A stretch of 64,000 nucleotides of DNA, taken from Atriophallophorus winterbourni. Its lineage: Eukaryota; Platyhelminthes; Trematoda; Plagiorchiida; Microphallidae. The DNA is taken from positions 1 through 64,000 of the forward strand of contig JACCGJ010012940.1 of NCBI GenBank assembly GCA_013407085.1, given 5' to 3'. The notes under the pieces are model-generated. The model ran no database searches and was not told the DNA's origin. It worked only from the letters and a program-made list of their open reading frames with translations. How positions within the stretch are numbered: the stretch's first letter is position 1; the number at the start of each line of letters is the position of its first letter. Shown piece by piece: positions 1-10,170 of this stretch. The translations under genes and the position numbers were made by a program.

Positions 1-1005
1 ACCATGCCCACTGACGATGCATCCAAGGACGCATTTTATGAAGAATTACAAAAGGCCGTAGATAAAATGCTGATCATTGCTGGTGACTGGAATGCCCGTA
101 CAGGCGAACCGGACGCTACTACACAGCGGATTATCGGCAAGTTCAGTCTCGGAACACGTTGCGAAAATGGTGAGCGCATGCTTAATTTCGCCAGCTTTAA
201 CCGTCTGACAGTGACGAACACGCGCTTTCAGCATCCTAAGAGACACTTGTTAACATGGTATTCTAACGACGGACGCACTGCACACCAGCTGGATCATATT
301 TTGGTCCGCTCGCGCTGGAACTCATCTGTTGAGGACTGTAGGGCTTATCGTGGTGCGGAGACGGGCAACGCCAGCGGTACAGATCACGTCCTGCTACGCG
401 CGAGAATCAAAATTCACCTCAGCTCTCGTCCGAGGCCCCGCCCCACTAAACGAATTAATACAGCGGCTTTGAATGACAGTGAAAAGTGTCTCGCTCTATC
501 CAATTATTTCGCCTCCGAGCTAACTAACTTTGAGGTTTCGGACGAATCCAATACTTCAGTCGACTTTCAATGGAATCATCTGAAATCAGCATTACAACGA
601 GCCTCAATAGCGGAGCTCGGGATGACTTCCCGAAAACGGAAAGACTGGCTATCCGAGGAAACCATGAAGTTATCTGACAAAGCTCGCGAAGCGCGATTGT
701 CGGGATCGTCAGCGCACCGCAGCCTCAGACGACAAGCCACGCGCTCTGCCAGGCACGATCACAACACGTATTGGGAATGATTAGTCAGAGAAATGGAGAA
801 TGCTTCGAGTAGCGGCCAATTTGGCTCACTCTTCCGCCTGATCCGTATTTCTTCGGGCCGACGAAATTCGACCGAACACCCACTTTGCGATTTGAGCGGC
901 TCACCGCTTTGCGAACCGGACGAGAAAATGCAACGCTGGGCTGAGCATTTCAGCATGTTGCTAAATCGGCCGGCGCCACTGATGATGGTTATCGACGATA
1001 GTCAA
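1..1005 (+). pseudogene. RTE-type LINE, endonuclease part (broken)
   Basis: Remnant of a non-LTR retrotransposon polyprotein, apurinic endonuclease to the start of reverse transcriptase. The reading frame from base 4 shows the endonuclease core 'IIAGDWNARTG', a 'LDHILVRSRW' stretch and the C-terminal catalytic 'GTDHVLL'. A TGA at 778-780 stops the frame, but the same frame resumes and reaches 'MQRWAEHFSMLLNRPAP', the segment that precedes reverse transcriptase in RTE elements. Similarity ends near 1,000, where an ACTTT-rich stretch and another element begin. The 5' part of the endonuclease lies outside the window. It is an inactive copy. Assignment to RTE rather than a related LINE clade is from family knowledge and moderately sure. 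Confidence 0.8.
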
Positions 1006-1025
1006 ACTACACTCTACTGGATGCA

Positions 1026-1053
1026 TATACTTTACTTACTTTACTTTACTTTT
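1026..1053. repeat. ACTTT-rich simple repeat at an element junction
   Basis: Short run of TTTACTTACTTTACTTTACT. It lies exactly between the RTE fragment and the gypsy fragment and may be the 3' tail of one of them. Confidence 0.5.
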
Positions 1054-1089
1054 GTGCGGCTGGCTCCACGGGTGGATTAGCCGGCTTCA

Positions 1090-1467
1090 TTGATGTCTCG
1101 GATCGCACCAGCCCACGCACGTCGATCGGAGGCATATACTTTGCCCAGAATTGATCAGCCTGTAGAAAACGTCGCTCCCTATAAGGTTTTTAATACAGTA
1201 GACTTTCAAAGTGCGTATCACCAAATGCCCAATCGAAACGAAGAAAGGCCATACACTGCGTTAGAAAGTTCCGGGAAGCTATACCTATTCTGTCGCGTAC
1301 CATTTGGTGTTACAACCGGAGTTGCTTGCTTCCAACGAATTATCGATGAACTGATCGCGAAAGGAAACTTATCAGGTACATCGACAATGTCGTTATTTAT
1401 GGTCACGATAAGGCTGATCATGATTAAAAAATGTGAAAATTCTTGGAAGTCGACACTAAGAACATAA
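1090..1467 (+). pseudogene. Ty3/gypsy reverse transcriptase fragment
   Basis: Fingers and palm part of an LTR-retrotransposon reverse transcriptase. Visible are 'TLPRIDQPVENV', 'FNTVDFQSAYHQMP' (first catalytic aspartate region) and 'FCRVPFGVTTGVACFQRIID'. Just before the expected YxDD box the frame is lost: the DNA continues to encode a valine-rich similar stretch only in another frame, so a frameshift has occurred near 1,380. The fragment is about 120 codons, far below the some 1,000 of a full pol. It differs from the CsRn1-like element further on and belongs to another gypsy lineage. Confidence 0.8.
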
Positions 1468-1724
1468 TCGCTGTCGATTCAACCCGAATTCTTTATTACG
1501 AAGTATCTAACGGCACTGCCAAGCCAGATCCGGAGCGGCTGGTTCCGTTAAAAGAATTACCACCCCCGGCAACCTTAAAAGCACAATAGCGAGCAGTTGG
1601 TATGTTCGCTTATTATTCAAATTGGATATGTGATTGTCACTATTAATTTTTGAGATATTTTATATTTTATATATATTCCATATACCTTGTCATCCTATGG
1701 TTATTGTTAAGCTTACTGCTTTTT
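1468..1724. other. AT-rich stretch, nothing recognised
   Basis: No coding similarity or known repeat seen between the gypsy fragment and the minus-strand LINE fragment. Confidence 0.5.
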
Positions 1725-2175
1725 CTACCATAAAATTTTCTGAGTTCTGATTTCTAATCTCGTAATGATGGGAGTGAGTATTATCCCACGGTGATTAGAG
1801 CATGAGCTTCGCACACCTTTTTTAAATATAGGTATGATAACCGATTCGCCCCAACTCGGAGGGACGGATTCTGATAACCACACTTCATGGAGGAGATCGC
1901 CTAATGTGCTGATTATGCCTTGGCCACCTTCTTTGAACAAAACAGGTGGTATGTCATCGGGGCCAGCAGCTTTGAATCGTTTCATGGATTCGATACATTC
2001 TTTAATTTCTAAATCATCAGGGGGATCTACGCTAACAGACCAAGGATCACACTGCTTCAAATGAGGGAAAGATTTTGTTGCAGGCGACCAGCTGAATTGT
2101 TCTTCAAAATGTTCGGCCCAACGTGAGAGGCGATTCTTATTAGTGATAAGAGTACCGTCTATTGCAGCCTATTGA
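1725..2175 (-). pseudogene. RTE-type LINE reverse transcriptase fragment
   Basis: On the minus strand from about 2,175 the frame reads 'RLSRWAEHFEEQFSW', then 'KRFKAAGPDDIPPVLFKEGG', then 'VPPSWGESVIIPIFKKG' and 'CSNHRGIIL'. This is the N-terminal part of a LINE reverse transcriptase (domains 0 to 2a). It breaks off before the catalytic FADD box. The upstream open frame extends beyond the first methionine at 2,060, so the real similarity starts near 2,175, where the plus-strand gypsy fragment begins abruptly. Confidence 0.8.
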
Positions 2176-2178
2176 GCC

Positions 2179-3009
2179 TTGACCGTGCTTATACACATGC
2201 TCGAACCCTCGAGTCCGCGGAATCTCAATCTGTCTCACGTTCATTCATACGAGAGTTGTGCGGTACAACCAAACCCAACGCATTCACTCGATCCAACGGT
2301 CACTCACAATTTAGCAGCTACCACGCCGAAATGCTTTTTCTGTGGCTATAATAAACATCCTAGACACAAGTGTCCCGCAAAGGATGCCACATGCAAAAAT
2401 TGTAACAAAGTTGGTCATTTTCAGCGTGTGTGTAAATCGGCTCCCGTAACGAAACACGTTGCTTCTATCCAATCTGACAGTTACCCACAGTTCTTAATGG
2501 CATCTATGCCCACATCTCTTTCACGTACTGTGACCAAAGTCTCAGTAAATGGTCTCCCCCTCAATGCTCTTATTGACACCGGTAGCTCAGAGAGTTATGT
2601 TGCTGCCGAAATTGCTTTTTCGAACCATTGGACTGTGTATCCATCGACGACACAAATAACCATGGCGTCCACAAATCTGTCCAGCCAGACGTCAGGACAT
2701 TGTTTTGTAAAAATAAAATATCTCAATATTTCTTACGATCATGTCAAACTATCGACCCTTCCTAAACGGTGCTCGGATGTTATCCTCGGCCATGATTTCT
2801 TGATGCAACACAAAGACGTGAGTATAGCATTTGGCGGTCCGAAACCTACGCTTTGTCTCTGTTCTCTAAAACCCGCTCGAGTCGAAGTACCAACCCTGTT
2901 CAGTACACTTTCATCTGATTGCCATCCCATCGCCACTAAATCTAGACGCTTCTCACCGCCTGATCAACGATTCATCCAAAATGAAATTCGAAGTTTACTA
3001 GAAGATTAA
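2179..3009 (+). pseudogene. Gypsy gag zinc knuckles and protease fragment
   Basis: Two classical CX2CX4HX4C zinc knuckles stand in tandem ('CFFCGYNKHPRHKC' and 'CKNCNKVGHFQRVC'), followed by a retropepsin-like aspartic protease with the active-site 'ALIDTGSSESYV' and the C-terminal 'DVILGHDFLMQH'. The frame then runs into the linker before reverse transcriptase and stops at 3,007-3,009. This is the gag-end/pro section of a gypsy element with ordinary CCHC knuckles, so it is not the CsRn1-like type found at 4.3-9.4 kb. It may belong to the same lineage as the fragment at 1,090-1,467. The 5' edge at about 2,178 is a sharp junction. Confidence 0.85.
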
Positions 3010-3417
3010 ATTGTTGTATTATATGATTTCAAACGTTCAGAGATATTAGGAGACAAAGGCCGTAGAATCGGCTTTAATCTTCTAGAACAACAGTATAGTA
3101 GCTGGAATAAAAAACAAGAATATGAATGTTATGGATAGCATGGAAACAAGCATACAATTGAAGAGAATAATTCATCACACTCCTTTTTTCGTAGGCCCAG
3201 TTGATCGAATAAATTGGAAGAGTTTTCGCACGTTACCCGCATTATTTGCTATTTCCATTTGTTCGAGCTTATTTAGCTACCACCTTTCTCTGTCTAGTCT
3301 TAAGCTCCGTGTCAGTTCATTCATCACGCGTCAACGCTCAGGGTTGTGTCCAGGACCATGAGGTATTTGGCGTCGCTGGTGAAGAACTTCTATAGAGCGC
3401 TGTGCACGGATGTGAAA
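3010..3417. other. No recognised feature
   Basis: Open frames of up to 79 codons occur but show no motif I recognise. Probably decayed transposon sequence. Confidence 0.4.
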
Positions 3418-3632
3418 TCATGTAGCATTTCTGTTCTGTGCGGCTAACATCGTGCTAAATTGATTGGCCGACGGCAGTGAGCTGCACGCGAGTACACGCT
3501 GGAGTCTCACTACCATTTCTATTTCCCCTTCATATCTGTCTAGGCCTGGGCAACCTGACAGTATCTTCGCCCACGTGAAGTCACTGGCTGTGCGGCACTT
3601 TGCCCGGATCAGGCTTGTGCTTTCATAAATAG
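3418..3632 (-). repeat. Dispersed repeat, copy 1 (minus orientation)
   Basis: Copy of a dispersed repeat of about 220-250 bp seen some ten times in this window. Diagnostic blocks, read on the minus strand, are ATGAAAGCACAAGCCTGATC, GTCAGGTTGCCCAGGCCTAG and GTAGTGAGACTCCAGCG. Copy 1 is full length and lies inverted to copy 2 (3,905-4,130). No clear Pol III boxes or coding capacity are seen; SINE-like nature is inferred. Confidence 0.8.
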
Positions 3633-3639
3633 AGCGCTG

Positions 3640-3912
3640 TGAAATCCAGTGGGACTTTTGGGTTGGTTGTGTAGTCTCACAGGATGTTATTGCAGCGGCT
3701 CGCATAATCCCTGCTATTTTGTTCCACCTTTCATCGACAGTTGCACACTGAGCAACTGGGAATGAGTTACTCAAGGTGGTCCTATACATGTCTTGAACTG
3801 CAGACAGAATTTTTCGACCACAATGCTTTTCCCATTCGAAGGCTTCGTACCGGAGAACTTTAACGAGAACCTACATCGCACAAGAGCATGATCTGAATCT
3901 ATGCAGGTATGG
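3640..3912 (-). pseudogene. RTE-type LINE endonuclease/linker fragment
   Basis: Minus-strand coding remnant: 'SDHALVRCRFSLKF', a frameshift near 3,800, then 'DMYRTTLSNSFPVAQC', 'VDERWNKIAGIMRAAA' and 'SHWISQRSI'. This is the end of the endonuclease and the linker to reverse transcriptase of an RTE LINE. It sits exactly between two inverted copies of the dispersed repeat. Confidence 0.6.
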
Positions 3913-4130
3913 TATGGTATGAAAGCACAAGCCTGATCCAGGAAAAGTGCTGCACAGTCACAGACTGCACGTAGGCTAAGAAACTGTCAGGTTGCACAGT
4001 CCTAGACAGAAAAAGAGCAAGAAATGGTAGTGAGACTCCAGTCTGTTTTAGCATGCAGCTCACTACCTCTGGCCAATCAATTTAACACGGTTAGCCTCAC
4101 AGCACAAAGTACTGCACGATTGTATGCTTT
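3905..4130 (+). repeat. Dispersed repeat, copy 2 (plus orientation)
   Basis: Near full-length copy, from TATGAAAGCACAAGCCTGAT to the AGTACTGCACGATTG block. Inverted relative to copy 1, about 270 bp away. Its 3' end abuts the minus-strand LINE A copy. Confidence 0.8.
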
Positions 4131-4134
4131 CGAA

Positions 4135-4324
4135 AACACAAAGTTGAAGGCTTGCTTTAAAGGACCATGTAACTGTCTAACTTTCTATACATTCTCACTG
4201 GATGCAGTTGTTTCAAAGTTCATGTTTGCATGCTTTTTTAAAGATCTAGCTACATTGACCACCTTAGTAGAAGTAGTTTGCTTAGGAGGATGTTGTAACT
4301 GGCTAGCTTATTCTCCTATCGCCT
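4135..4324 (-). mobile_element. LINE A (CR1-like) ORF1, part downstream of the gypsy insertion
   Basis: Minus-strand sequence collinear with the LINE ORF1 at 62.7-62.9 kb: the block TCTACTAAGGTGGTCAATGT here matches TCTTCTAAGGTGGTCAAATC there. It continues directly, after removal of the LTR element and one target-site copy, from the piece at 9,363-9,900. Frame is broken by stops. Similarity fades near 4,140. Confidence 0.8.
4321..4324. repeat. Target-site duplication, left copy (GCCT)
   Basis: GCCT stands directly before the 5' LTR and again directly after the 3' LTR (9,363-9,366). A 4-bp duplication fits Ty3/gypsy integration. Confidence 0.8.
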
Positions 4325-4786
4325 TGTAGGAATTATTCCCAATTGATATAATTCTTTAATAATTCCAAAAATAAGTTTATTTCCATAAACGTTTTCCATC
4401 ATGATGCCGTGTGTCGTTTTGTTTAAATCAACTGAACACACACTTGCGCTTCCTACAGCGTGAACGTCTGAGAACTTACGTGGTGTCGAACCACTATTTA
4501 ATTGTTTCAGATTACTGACCCAGAATATTTCTTCCCTTTTCGGTAATTCACTGCTTGTTCCATCTACGACGAGCAATTATTCCGCTGAAGAAATAACGCG
4601 GGTCAAATACATTGTTAGCAATAATCCGAGTGGACCACACAAGGATTTCGTAAGTCTGTTGTTGACACAGTGTATTCTTTTGCATAAATATAATTATATA
4701 TATTTATACATAATTTCATACGCTTATAATAATTGACAACACTTATAACAATTCTCATTAACGTAACGCTCGGCTTATCCGCTACA
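4325..4786 (+). repeat. 5' long terminal repeat
   Basis: 462 bp beginning TGTAGGAATTATTCCC and ending GGCTTATCCGCTACA. Ends are the usual inverted TG...CA. About 97% identical to 8,903-9,362. Confidence 0.95.
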
Positions 4787-4789
4787 AAC

Positions 4790-4800
4790 TGGTGAGCCCG
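4790..4800 (+). other. Primer-binding site (tRNA 3' end complement)
   Basis: TGGTGAGCCCG starts 3 bases after the LTR. TGG complements the CCA end of a tRNA. The rest differs at one base from what I recall as the complement of tRNA-Trp, which CsRn1 is reported to use; the tRNA identity is inference. Confidence 0.65.
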
Positions 4801-4891
4801 TTTTTAAATTTTTTCCCTTCATTTTGTATTCATTACGTCGTCCGGCGACGAAGCCGCCATTAACTCTAATGTCAGATTGCGCCCTTTCGGG

Positions 4892-5647
4892 ATGTCAAAC
4901 CCGAGAGTGTGGTTTGTTTTGGTCGAAGCTCAGTTCTAGAGCTATCGTATCAAATCACAAGAAATGAAGTTCGCTAAGGTCACCGCCAACCTTCCTACGG
5001 AGGTTGCATCCGAAGGGATCGACGTCTTGGATCCGAAACCATTAGATTATCCCTACGACAAACTGAAGGCTGCCATTCTACAACGCTTCGGCACGTCCAA
5101 CGCAGCTCGCATGCAACAACTTCTCCAGATAACGGAGTTGGGCGATCGAAAACCTTCGCAACTGTTGCGGCATATGCGCACGCTCGCAGGCGGCAACAAT
5201 GTCAGTGACGATGTGCTAATGCACTTATGGATCAAGTGCCTGCCTGCTCACACGAGGTCTTTCGTATCCATACAATAAAGCGAAGCATCATTGGAGAAAT
5301 TGGCACTCGCCGCCGACAAGGTACACGAGTGTCAAACAAGCAATGCCCAAGTACATGTGGTGATCGAAGACACGCCACAAGCCCCAACGGATCCACGTTT
5401 CGCTCGAATCGAGGACGCAATCGAACGTCTTACACTGTCAATACAGACGACGTATCAACAGCGTAAACCTCAACAGCAAAAACGTCGTCCCCGAAACAAC
5501 CGCGCAAACGCTTCGCGCCAGGCTGCCAACACAGGCTTCTGCAAGTACCATAAACAGTTTGGTGCTAACGCCAGGCACTGTGTGCAGCCCTGTTCCTTCC
5601 CCAACGCCAGTCAAGCTAAAGCGGGAAAAGAGCAGGCCAGCCAGTAA
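4892..5647 (+). pseudogene. gag of the CsRn1-like element (two internal stops)
   Basis: Gag polyprotein, which packages element RNA. The first in-frame ATG is at 4,892, but similarity to other trematode gags ('WFVLVEAQF', 'KFAKVTANLPTEVASE', 'LRHMRTLAGG', 'LWIKCLPAHTRSFV') begins slightly upstream. Stops interrupt the frame at 4,937-4,939 (TAG) and 5,276-5,278 (TAA). The nucleocapsid part has a basic stretch and then the box at 5,540-5,593: C, two residues, H, nine residues, C, three residues, C. The end at 5,647 overlaps the pol frame by 28 nt in the minus-one relation, as expected for frameshifted translation of pol. Confidence 0.85.
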
Positions 5648-7553
5648 TCGCGACGGTTGCAGCTGGCCACACCGCAAGTCGCCTATTCTATATTGATGAT
5701 TCATCAACAGGTCTACGTTTCCTAATTGACACAGGAGCCGAGGTGAGTTTCATTCCACCCCATAGTGCAAGCACCCGCATGGACCCAACTGGCGTCAATC
5801 TACAAGCGGCTAACCGCACACGCATCAAAACGTATGGCCAGCGGCTCCTTCTGCCAAACCTTGGTTTGGGCAGAAATCTTCCATGGACATTCATCGTCGC
5901 CGACGTTCGTCAGCTGATCATCGGAGCCGACCTTTTAACAGAGTTCGGGCTAGTAGTCGACGTTCAGCGCAAACAACTGTTGGACAACAATTCCGCAGTA
6001 CGCGTCACTGGAAAAGCGACATCGATCAATTCGATCGGACTGAAACTTGCCCTACCAGACGACAAGTTTGCAATGCTGCTTCAAGACTACCCGGCTATCA
6101 GCCAGCCATCGCGCTGCACGCCAGACATCCAACATGGGATCGCACACCACATCCTCACGACCGGCCCGCCGACGAACGCACGACCGCGACGATTGTCCCC
6201 TGACAAGCTCACCGCTGCCAAAGCGGAGTTCGAGCAACTGCTACTACTTGGGATAATTCGACCCTCTAATGGCCCATGGTCATCACCTCTACATATGGTT
6301 TTAAAAAAATCAGGCGACTGGAGACCATGCGGTGGCTACAGAGGCCTCAACAAGCTCACAGTGCCTGACAGGTATCCCATACCTCATATCCAGGTTTTCT
6401 CCCTGAGCGCCTGCGGCAAGAAGATTTTTTCCAAAATCGATCTTGTTCGCACCTATCATCAAATCCCAGTAGCAGACGCCGACGTCCCGAAGACTGCTGT
6501 CACTACACCTTTCGGTCTCTACGAGTTCCTTCGCATGGCGTTTGGACTCAGAAACGCCGCTCAAACTTTCCAGCGCTTCATCGATCAAGTCATGCGAGGT
6601 CTACCATTCACCTTCACCTACATCGATGATATTCTTGTCGCTAGTGAAAGCCACGAGCAGCATATGGATCACCTTCGACTGGTTTTTCAACGTCTTCAGA
6701 AATACAACGTCGTAATCAATCCGGCCAAATGCCAATTCGGCCGACCAGCCCTAGAAATCCTTGGACACACAATCGATTCTCGTGGAATCACTGCCATTCC
6801 GCAGAAAATCTCGGCGATTGAAGACTACCCAACTCCAACGTCTCTTCGCCAGCTACGTCGATTCCTTGGATTCATTAACTTCTACGGCATATTCATACCA
6901 AACTGCGCGGACAAATGCAGACCGTTAACTGATCTTTTGCGGGGAAATCCAAAGAAGTTCAACATGACAACGGAAGCTATCGCCGCGTTCCAATTAGTCA
7001 AAGCATCCCTCAGCACGCTCACTTCCCTGGCTCATCTCTCCACGGACAGTAGAGTGAAGCTTGTGCTCAAAACAGACGCTTCTCAAGTGGCTGTCGGTGC
7101 CGTTTCACAACAAGTCATTGACGACGAGTGCGCACCACTTTCCTTCTTTTCACGAAAGCTGCAACCGGCTCAAACCAGGTATTCTACCTTCAGCCGAGAA
7201 CTACTTGCGATGTACCTCGCAGTAAAGCACTTTCGGCACATCCTGGAAGGACGGCAATTCACGATCTACACGGACCACAAGCCCATGATCCACACCTTCA
7301 GCGCTGCCGCCGACCGCTACTCGCCTCGGGAAACTCGCCACTTGGACTACCTCGCGCAGTTCACCACTGACGTGAGGTACATCGAGGGACCCAGCAACGT
7401 CGAGGCAGATGCTCTATCACGCGCATCTATTTCCCAGATCGCGAAGATTGATTTACAGGAAATCGCCGCCCTGCAAGAGGACGACCCGCAATTTTCAAAA
7501 ATCACTTCCGAAGCTTCACTGCAGTTTGCTCTCTTACCAGTGCCAGGCAGTCG
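5620..7553 (+). pseudogene. pol: protease, reverse transcriptase, RNase H
   Basis: Open without stops for this stretch. Domains in order: aspartic protease with '[15 protein letters not shown]' (catalytic D codon at 5,728-5,730) and '[13 protein letters not shown]'; reverse transcriptase from '[20 protein letters not shown]', '[15 protein letters not shown]', '[15 protein letters not shown]' and the catalytic YIDD at 6,619-6,630; RNase H with '[15 protein letters not shown]', '[15 protein letters not shown]' and 'FTIYTDHKP', holding the three acidic residues. The linker to integrase ends '[16 protein letters not shown]'. Near 7,550 the frame shifts: integrase continues in another frame. Protein-level features look functional, so decay is recent. 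Confidence 0.93.
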
Positions 7554-8855
7554 AGTACGTATCCAACATCGACAGGCAATCCACGTCCCTTTGTACCAAA
7601 GGATTACAGACGACGGATTTTCGAGCACCTGCACGGAATATCCCACCCGAGCAAACGCGCAACCACGAAACTCATCACAGACCGCTATGTTTGGCATGGC
7701 ATGCGGAACGACATTCGTTGTTGGGCACAACAGTGTCTTGCCTGCCAACGTAGTAAGGTACATCGCAATACCCGCTCTATCCCTGGAAAATTCCCACTTC
7801 CAGATGGACGCTTTCGGCATGTACATATCGATCTGGTTGGACCATTACCCTCATCCCGTGGGTGCACTCATCTTTTGACGTGCATCGATTGATTCACACG
7901 CTGGCCCCAAGAGTGCCCACTAGTGGATACATCTGCGGAAACCGTAGCTCGCACCTTCGTCTCTGGTTGGATCGCGAATTACGGTGTCCCGTCCCAGATC
8001 AAAACAGACCGCGGAGCCCAGTTCACGTCCCACCTCTTCATAGAACTGAATCGTCTACTGGGATGCGAACATTTTCGGACGACGGCTTACCATTCGACCG
8101 CGAACGGCCTCGTTGAACGATTCCATCGTCAATTGAAGGCTGCGCTCGTCGCCACCGAATCCATCGCATCCTGGGTTGACAAACTGCCACTGGTTCAGCT
8201 CGGCATCCGCAATGCCGCAAAAAAGAATATCGGTTGCACATCAGTCGATATGGTTTACGGAACAACTCTGCGACTCCCCGCCGAACTGCTGACCGACTCC
8301 ACACCCCTGACTGCGATTGAAACAGCTCCGTATGTCTCTCGGCTCCGAGCCTTCATGCGAGAAATACGTGCTCCGCCTACCCGTGTAACTTCTCGTACAA
8401 GTCACGTAGACAATTATCTTCTGTCGTGCCCGTACGTATTCACGCGCGTAGACCGTGTAAAACGGCCCCTTGAAGCACCATACGACGGACCATTCAAAGT
8501 CACCTCCCGCAATGCCAAGTACTTCGTCATCGAACGCAATGGCCGCCAGGATTCAGTCAGCATCGACCGATTGAAGTCCGCGTACATGGAATCAAATACA
8601 GACCGAGGACCCCCTACGACTGTGACTATCCCTTCACAGCCAGTCCCCTTTGTTTCTTTTCCCTCGTCTCCCTTTTTGTCGACTCCAGATACGCAGCCGA
8701 TGCGCGAGGACTTGAGCATTTCACTCCCATCCACGCCAGCAACACAACCCATGATGGAAACCCCGCTGCATTCACGGACAGCGGTGACAACCGACGATAC
8801 GGACACCCCGCGCACTGGCCGTACCGTGGCAAGACCCCGTTGGTACACACCGTAG
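7553..8855 (+). pseudogene. pol: integrase (frameshifted, one internal stop)
   Basis: DDE integrase that inserts the element DNA. The N-terminal zinc-binding part shows '[10 protein letters not shown]' and '[10 protein letters not shown]' (His-His-Cys-Cys). The core has the first aspartate in 'HVHIDLVGP', the second in 'IKTDRGAQFTS' and the glutamate in 'ANGLVERFHRQ'. The C-terminal GPY/F-like module reads 'LEAPYDGPFKVTSR'. A TGA at 7,890-7,892 interrupts the core at a position where family members usually have arginine, and the reading frame differs from that of the RNase H part. The protein ends 'RPRWYTP' about 45 bp before the 3' LTR. Confidence 0.9.
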
Positions 8856-8890
8856 ATGGATGTCGAGCATGGCTGAACGGCCACCGCTCT

Positions 8891-8902
8891 AGGGGGGAGT
8901 TA
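8891..8902 (+). other. Polypurine tract
   Basis: AGGGGGGAGTTA directly upstream of the 3' LTR: the plus-strand priming site of LTR elements. Confidence 0.85.
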
Positions 8903-9362
8903 TGTAGGAATTATTCCCAATTGATATAATTCTTTAATAATTCCAGAGGTAAGTTTATTTTCATAAACGTTTTCCATCATGATGCCGTGTGTCGTTTTGT
9001 TTAAATCAATTGAACACACACTTGCGCTTCCTGCAGCGTGAAAGTCTGAGAAGTTACGTGGTGTCGAACCACTATTTAATTGTTTCAGATCACTGACCCA
9101 GAATGTTTCTTCCCTTTCCGGTAATTCACTGCTTGTTCCATCTATGACGAGCAATTATTCCGCTGAAGAAATAACGCGGGTCAAATACATTGTTAGCAAT
9201 AATCCGAGTGGACCACACAAGGATTTCGTAAGTCTGTTGTTGACACAGTCTATTCTTTTGCATAAATATAATTATATATTTATACATAATTTCATACGCT
9301 TATAATAATTGACAACACTTATAACAATTCTCATTAACGTAACGCTCGGCTTATCCGCTACA
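8903..9362 (+). repeat. 3' long terminal repeat
   Basis: 460 bp, TGTAGGAATTATTCCC to GGCTTATCCGCTACA, matching the 5' LTR apart from about 13 substitutions (ten of them transitions) and a missing AT pair in the AT-rich part. Followed by GCCT. Confidence 0.95.
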
Positions 9363-9900
9363 GCCTTGACTGCCGTTGTCGCAGAACTTATATTTGCCAT
9401 CACAACAAAAACATACGTTTGAGCGGGTACAAAATCTGACGAGCAGGGCCACCTCACACAATTACTTGGTTTTTGATAAGCGGAGCCCGTGGCAGCCTTA
9501 TGATAGCCGCTAAAATGCCACTGCAACCAGCGGTACTTTGCATAAATCCCGTAGTGTGATTTATTTATACCTGAGCAGCTAGATTAAGCCCAACGCTTGC
9601 AAGCTGTGCACTCAATTTCTCAACCATATTTTTGACGAATTTGCCGTTGAGGCAGGATTGTTTTGTACTTATACTGTCAGTGAAATGTATGACTAACGAA
9701 AAATCATGAGGAAAAATACAAGCTGATTTTAAAACTAGCATAATTAATCAGCAGAAATTATCAAAAATATAATTGACGTATTTACTTTTAATAATATAGT
9801 GAAATAGTTCTTCTATTTTACATCAAATTCACGGAATAGCGAAAATTCGTGATGATATTTTACCGGTGCGTGGAAAATACAACCAAGTTGAAAATACCGC
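9363..9900 (-). mobile_element. LINE A (CR1-like) 5' UTR and ORF1 start, interrupted copy
   Basis: Minus-strand copy of the 5' end of the same LINE that starts at 62.2 kb on the plus strand. Shared blocks are GGTTGTATTTTCCACGC (5' UTR), AAATCAGCTTGTATTTTT (before the ORF1 start) and TACCGCTGGTTGCAGTGG (zinc-finger region of ORF1). The zinc-finger-like ORF1 is decayed here: stops stand where the intact copy has Trp and Gln codons. The element is cut at 9,363 by the LTR retrotransposon and continues at 4,324. Confidence 0.85.
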
Positions 9901-10170
9901 GGTTTTTAATTTTAATTTGCACAGAACGAATTGTGGCAAAGTCTGTTTGCACCTGCTGTAAACGTTTTCCGCTCTCGGAAAAGATCCAGGGGCGCTGATT
10001 GTATGTCGCTGAACATTCTTGCTTTTACACTGGATTGTTAAAGATTTGTCTTACATTTGAATTTTGAAGGTCAACGTGAACGTTTGCTCCTTACGATATT
10101 TTGATATTGTTGTGGATATCGGATCTATTTCAAGATTATTACAAGAACTTTTATTCTATTTTCAACGGAT
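9901..10170 (+). other. Probable 5' UTR of LINE B
   Basis: Non-coding sequence between the two LINEs. By position the 3' part is likely the 5' UTR or internal promoter of LINE B; no motif was recognised. Confidence 0.4.

Larger units (their letters stand above)
4325..9362 (+). mobile_element. CsRn1-like Ty3/gypsy LTR retrotransposon, complete structure
   Basis: 5,038-bp element with two LTRs (TGTAGG...GCTACA), a tRNA-complementary primer site, gag, a protease/reverse transcriptase/RNase H/integrase polyprotein and a polypurine tract, bounded by a GCCT target duplication. The gag box is Cys-His-Cys-Cys with spacing 2, 9 and 3, the mark of the CsRn1 clade known from Clonorchis and other trematodes. 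By my count the LTRs differ by about 13 substitutions and one 2-bp indel in some 460 bp, so the insertion is moderately old. The coding region carries two gag stops, one frameshift in pol and one integrase stop, so this copy cannot act on its own. It is inserted into a minus-strand LINE copy. Confidence 0.93.
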
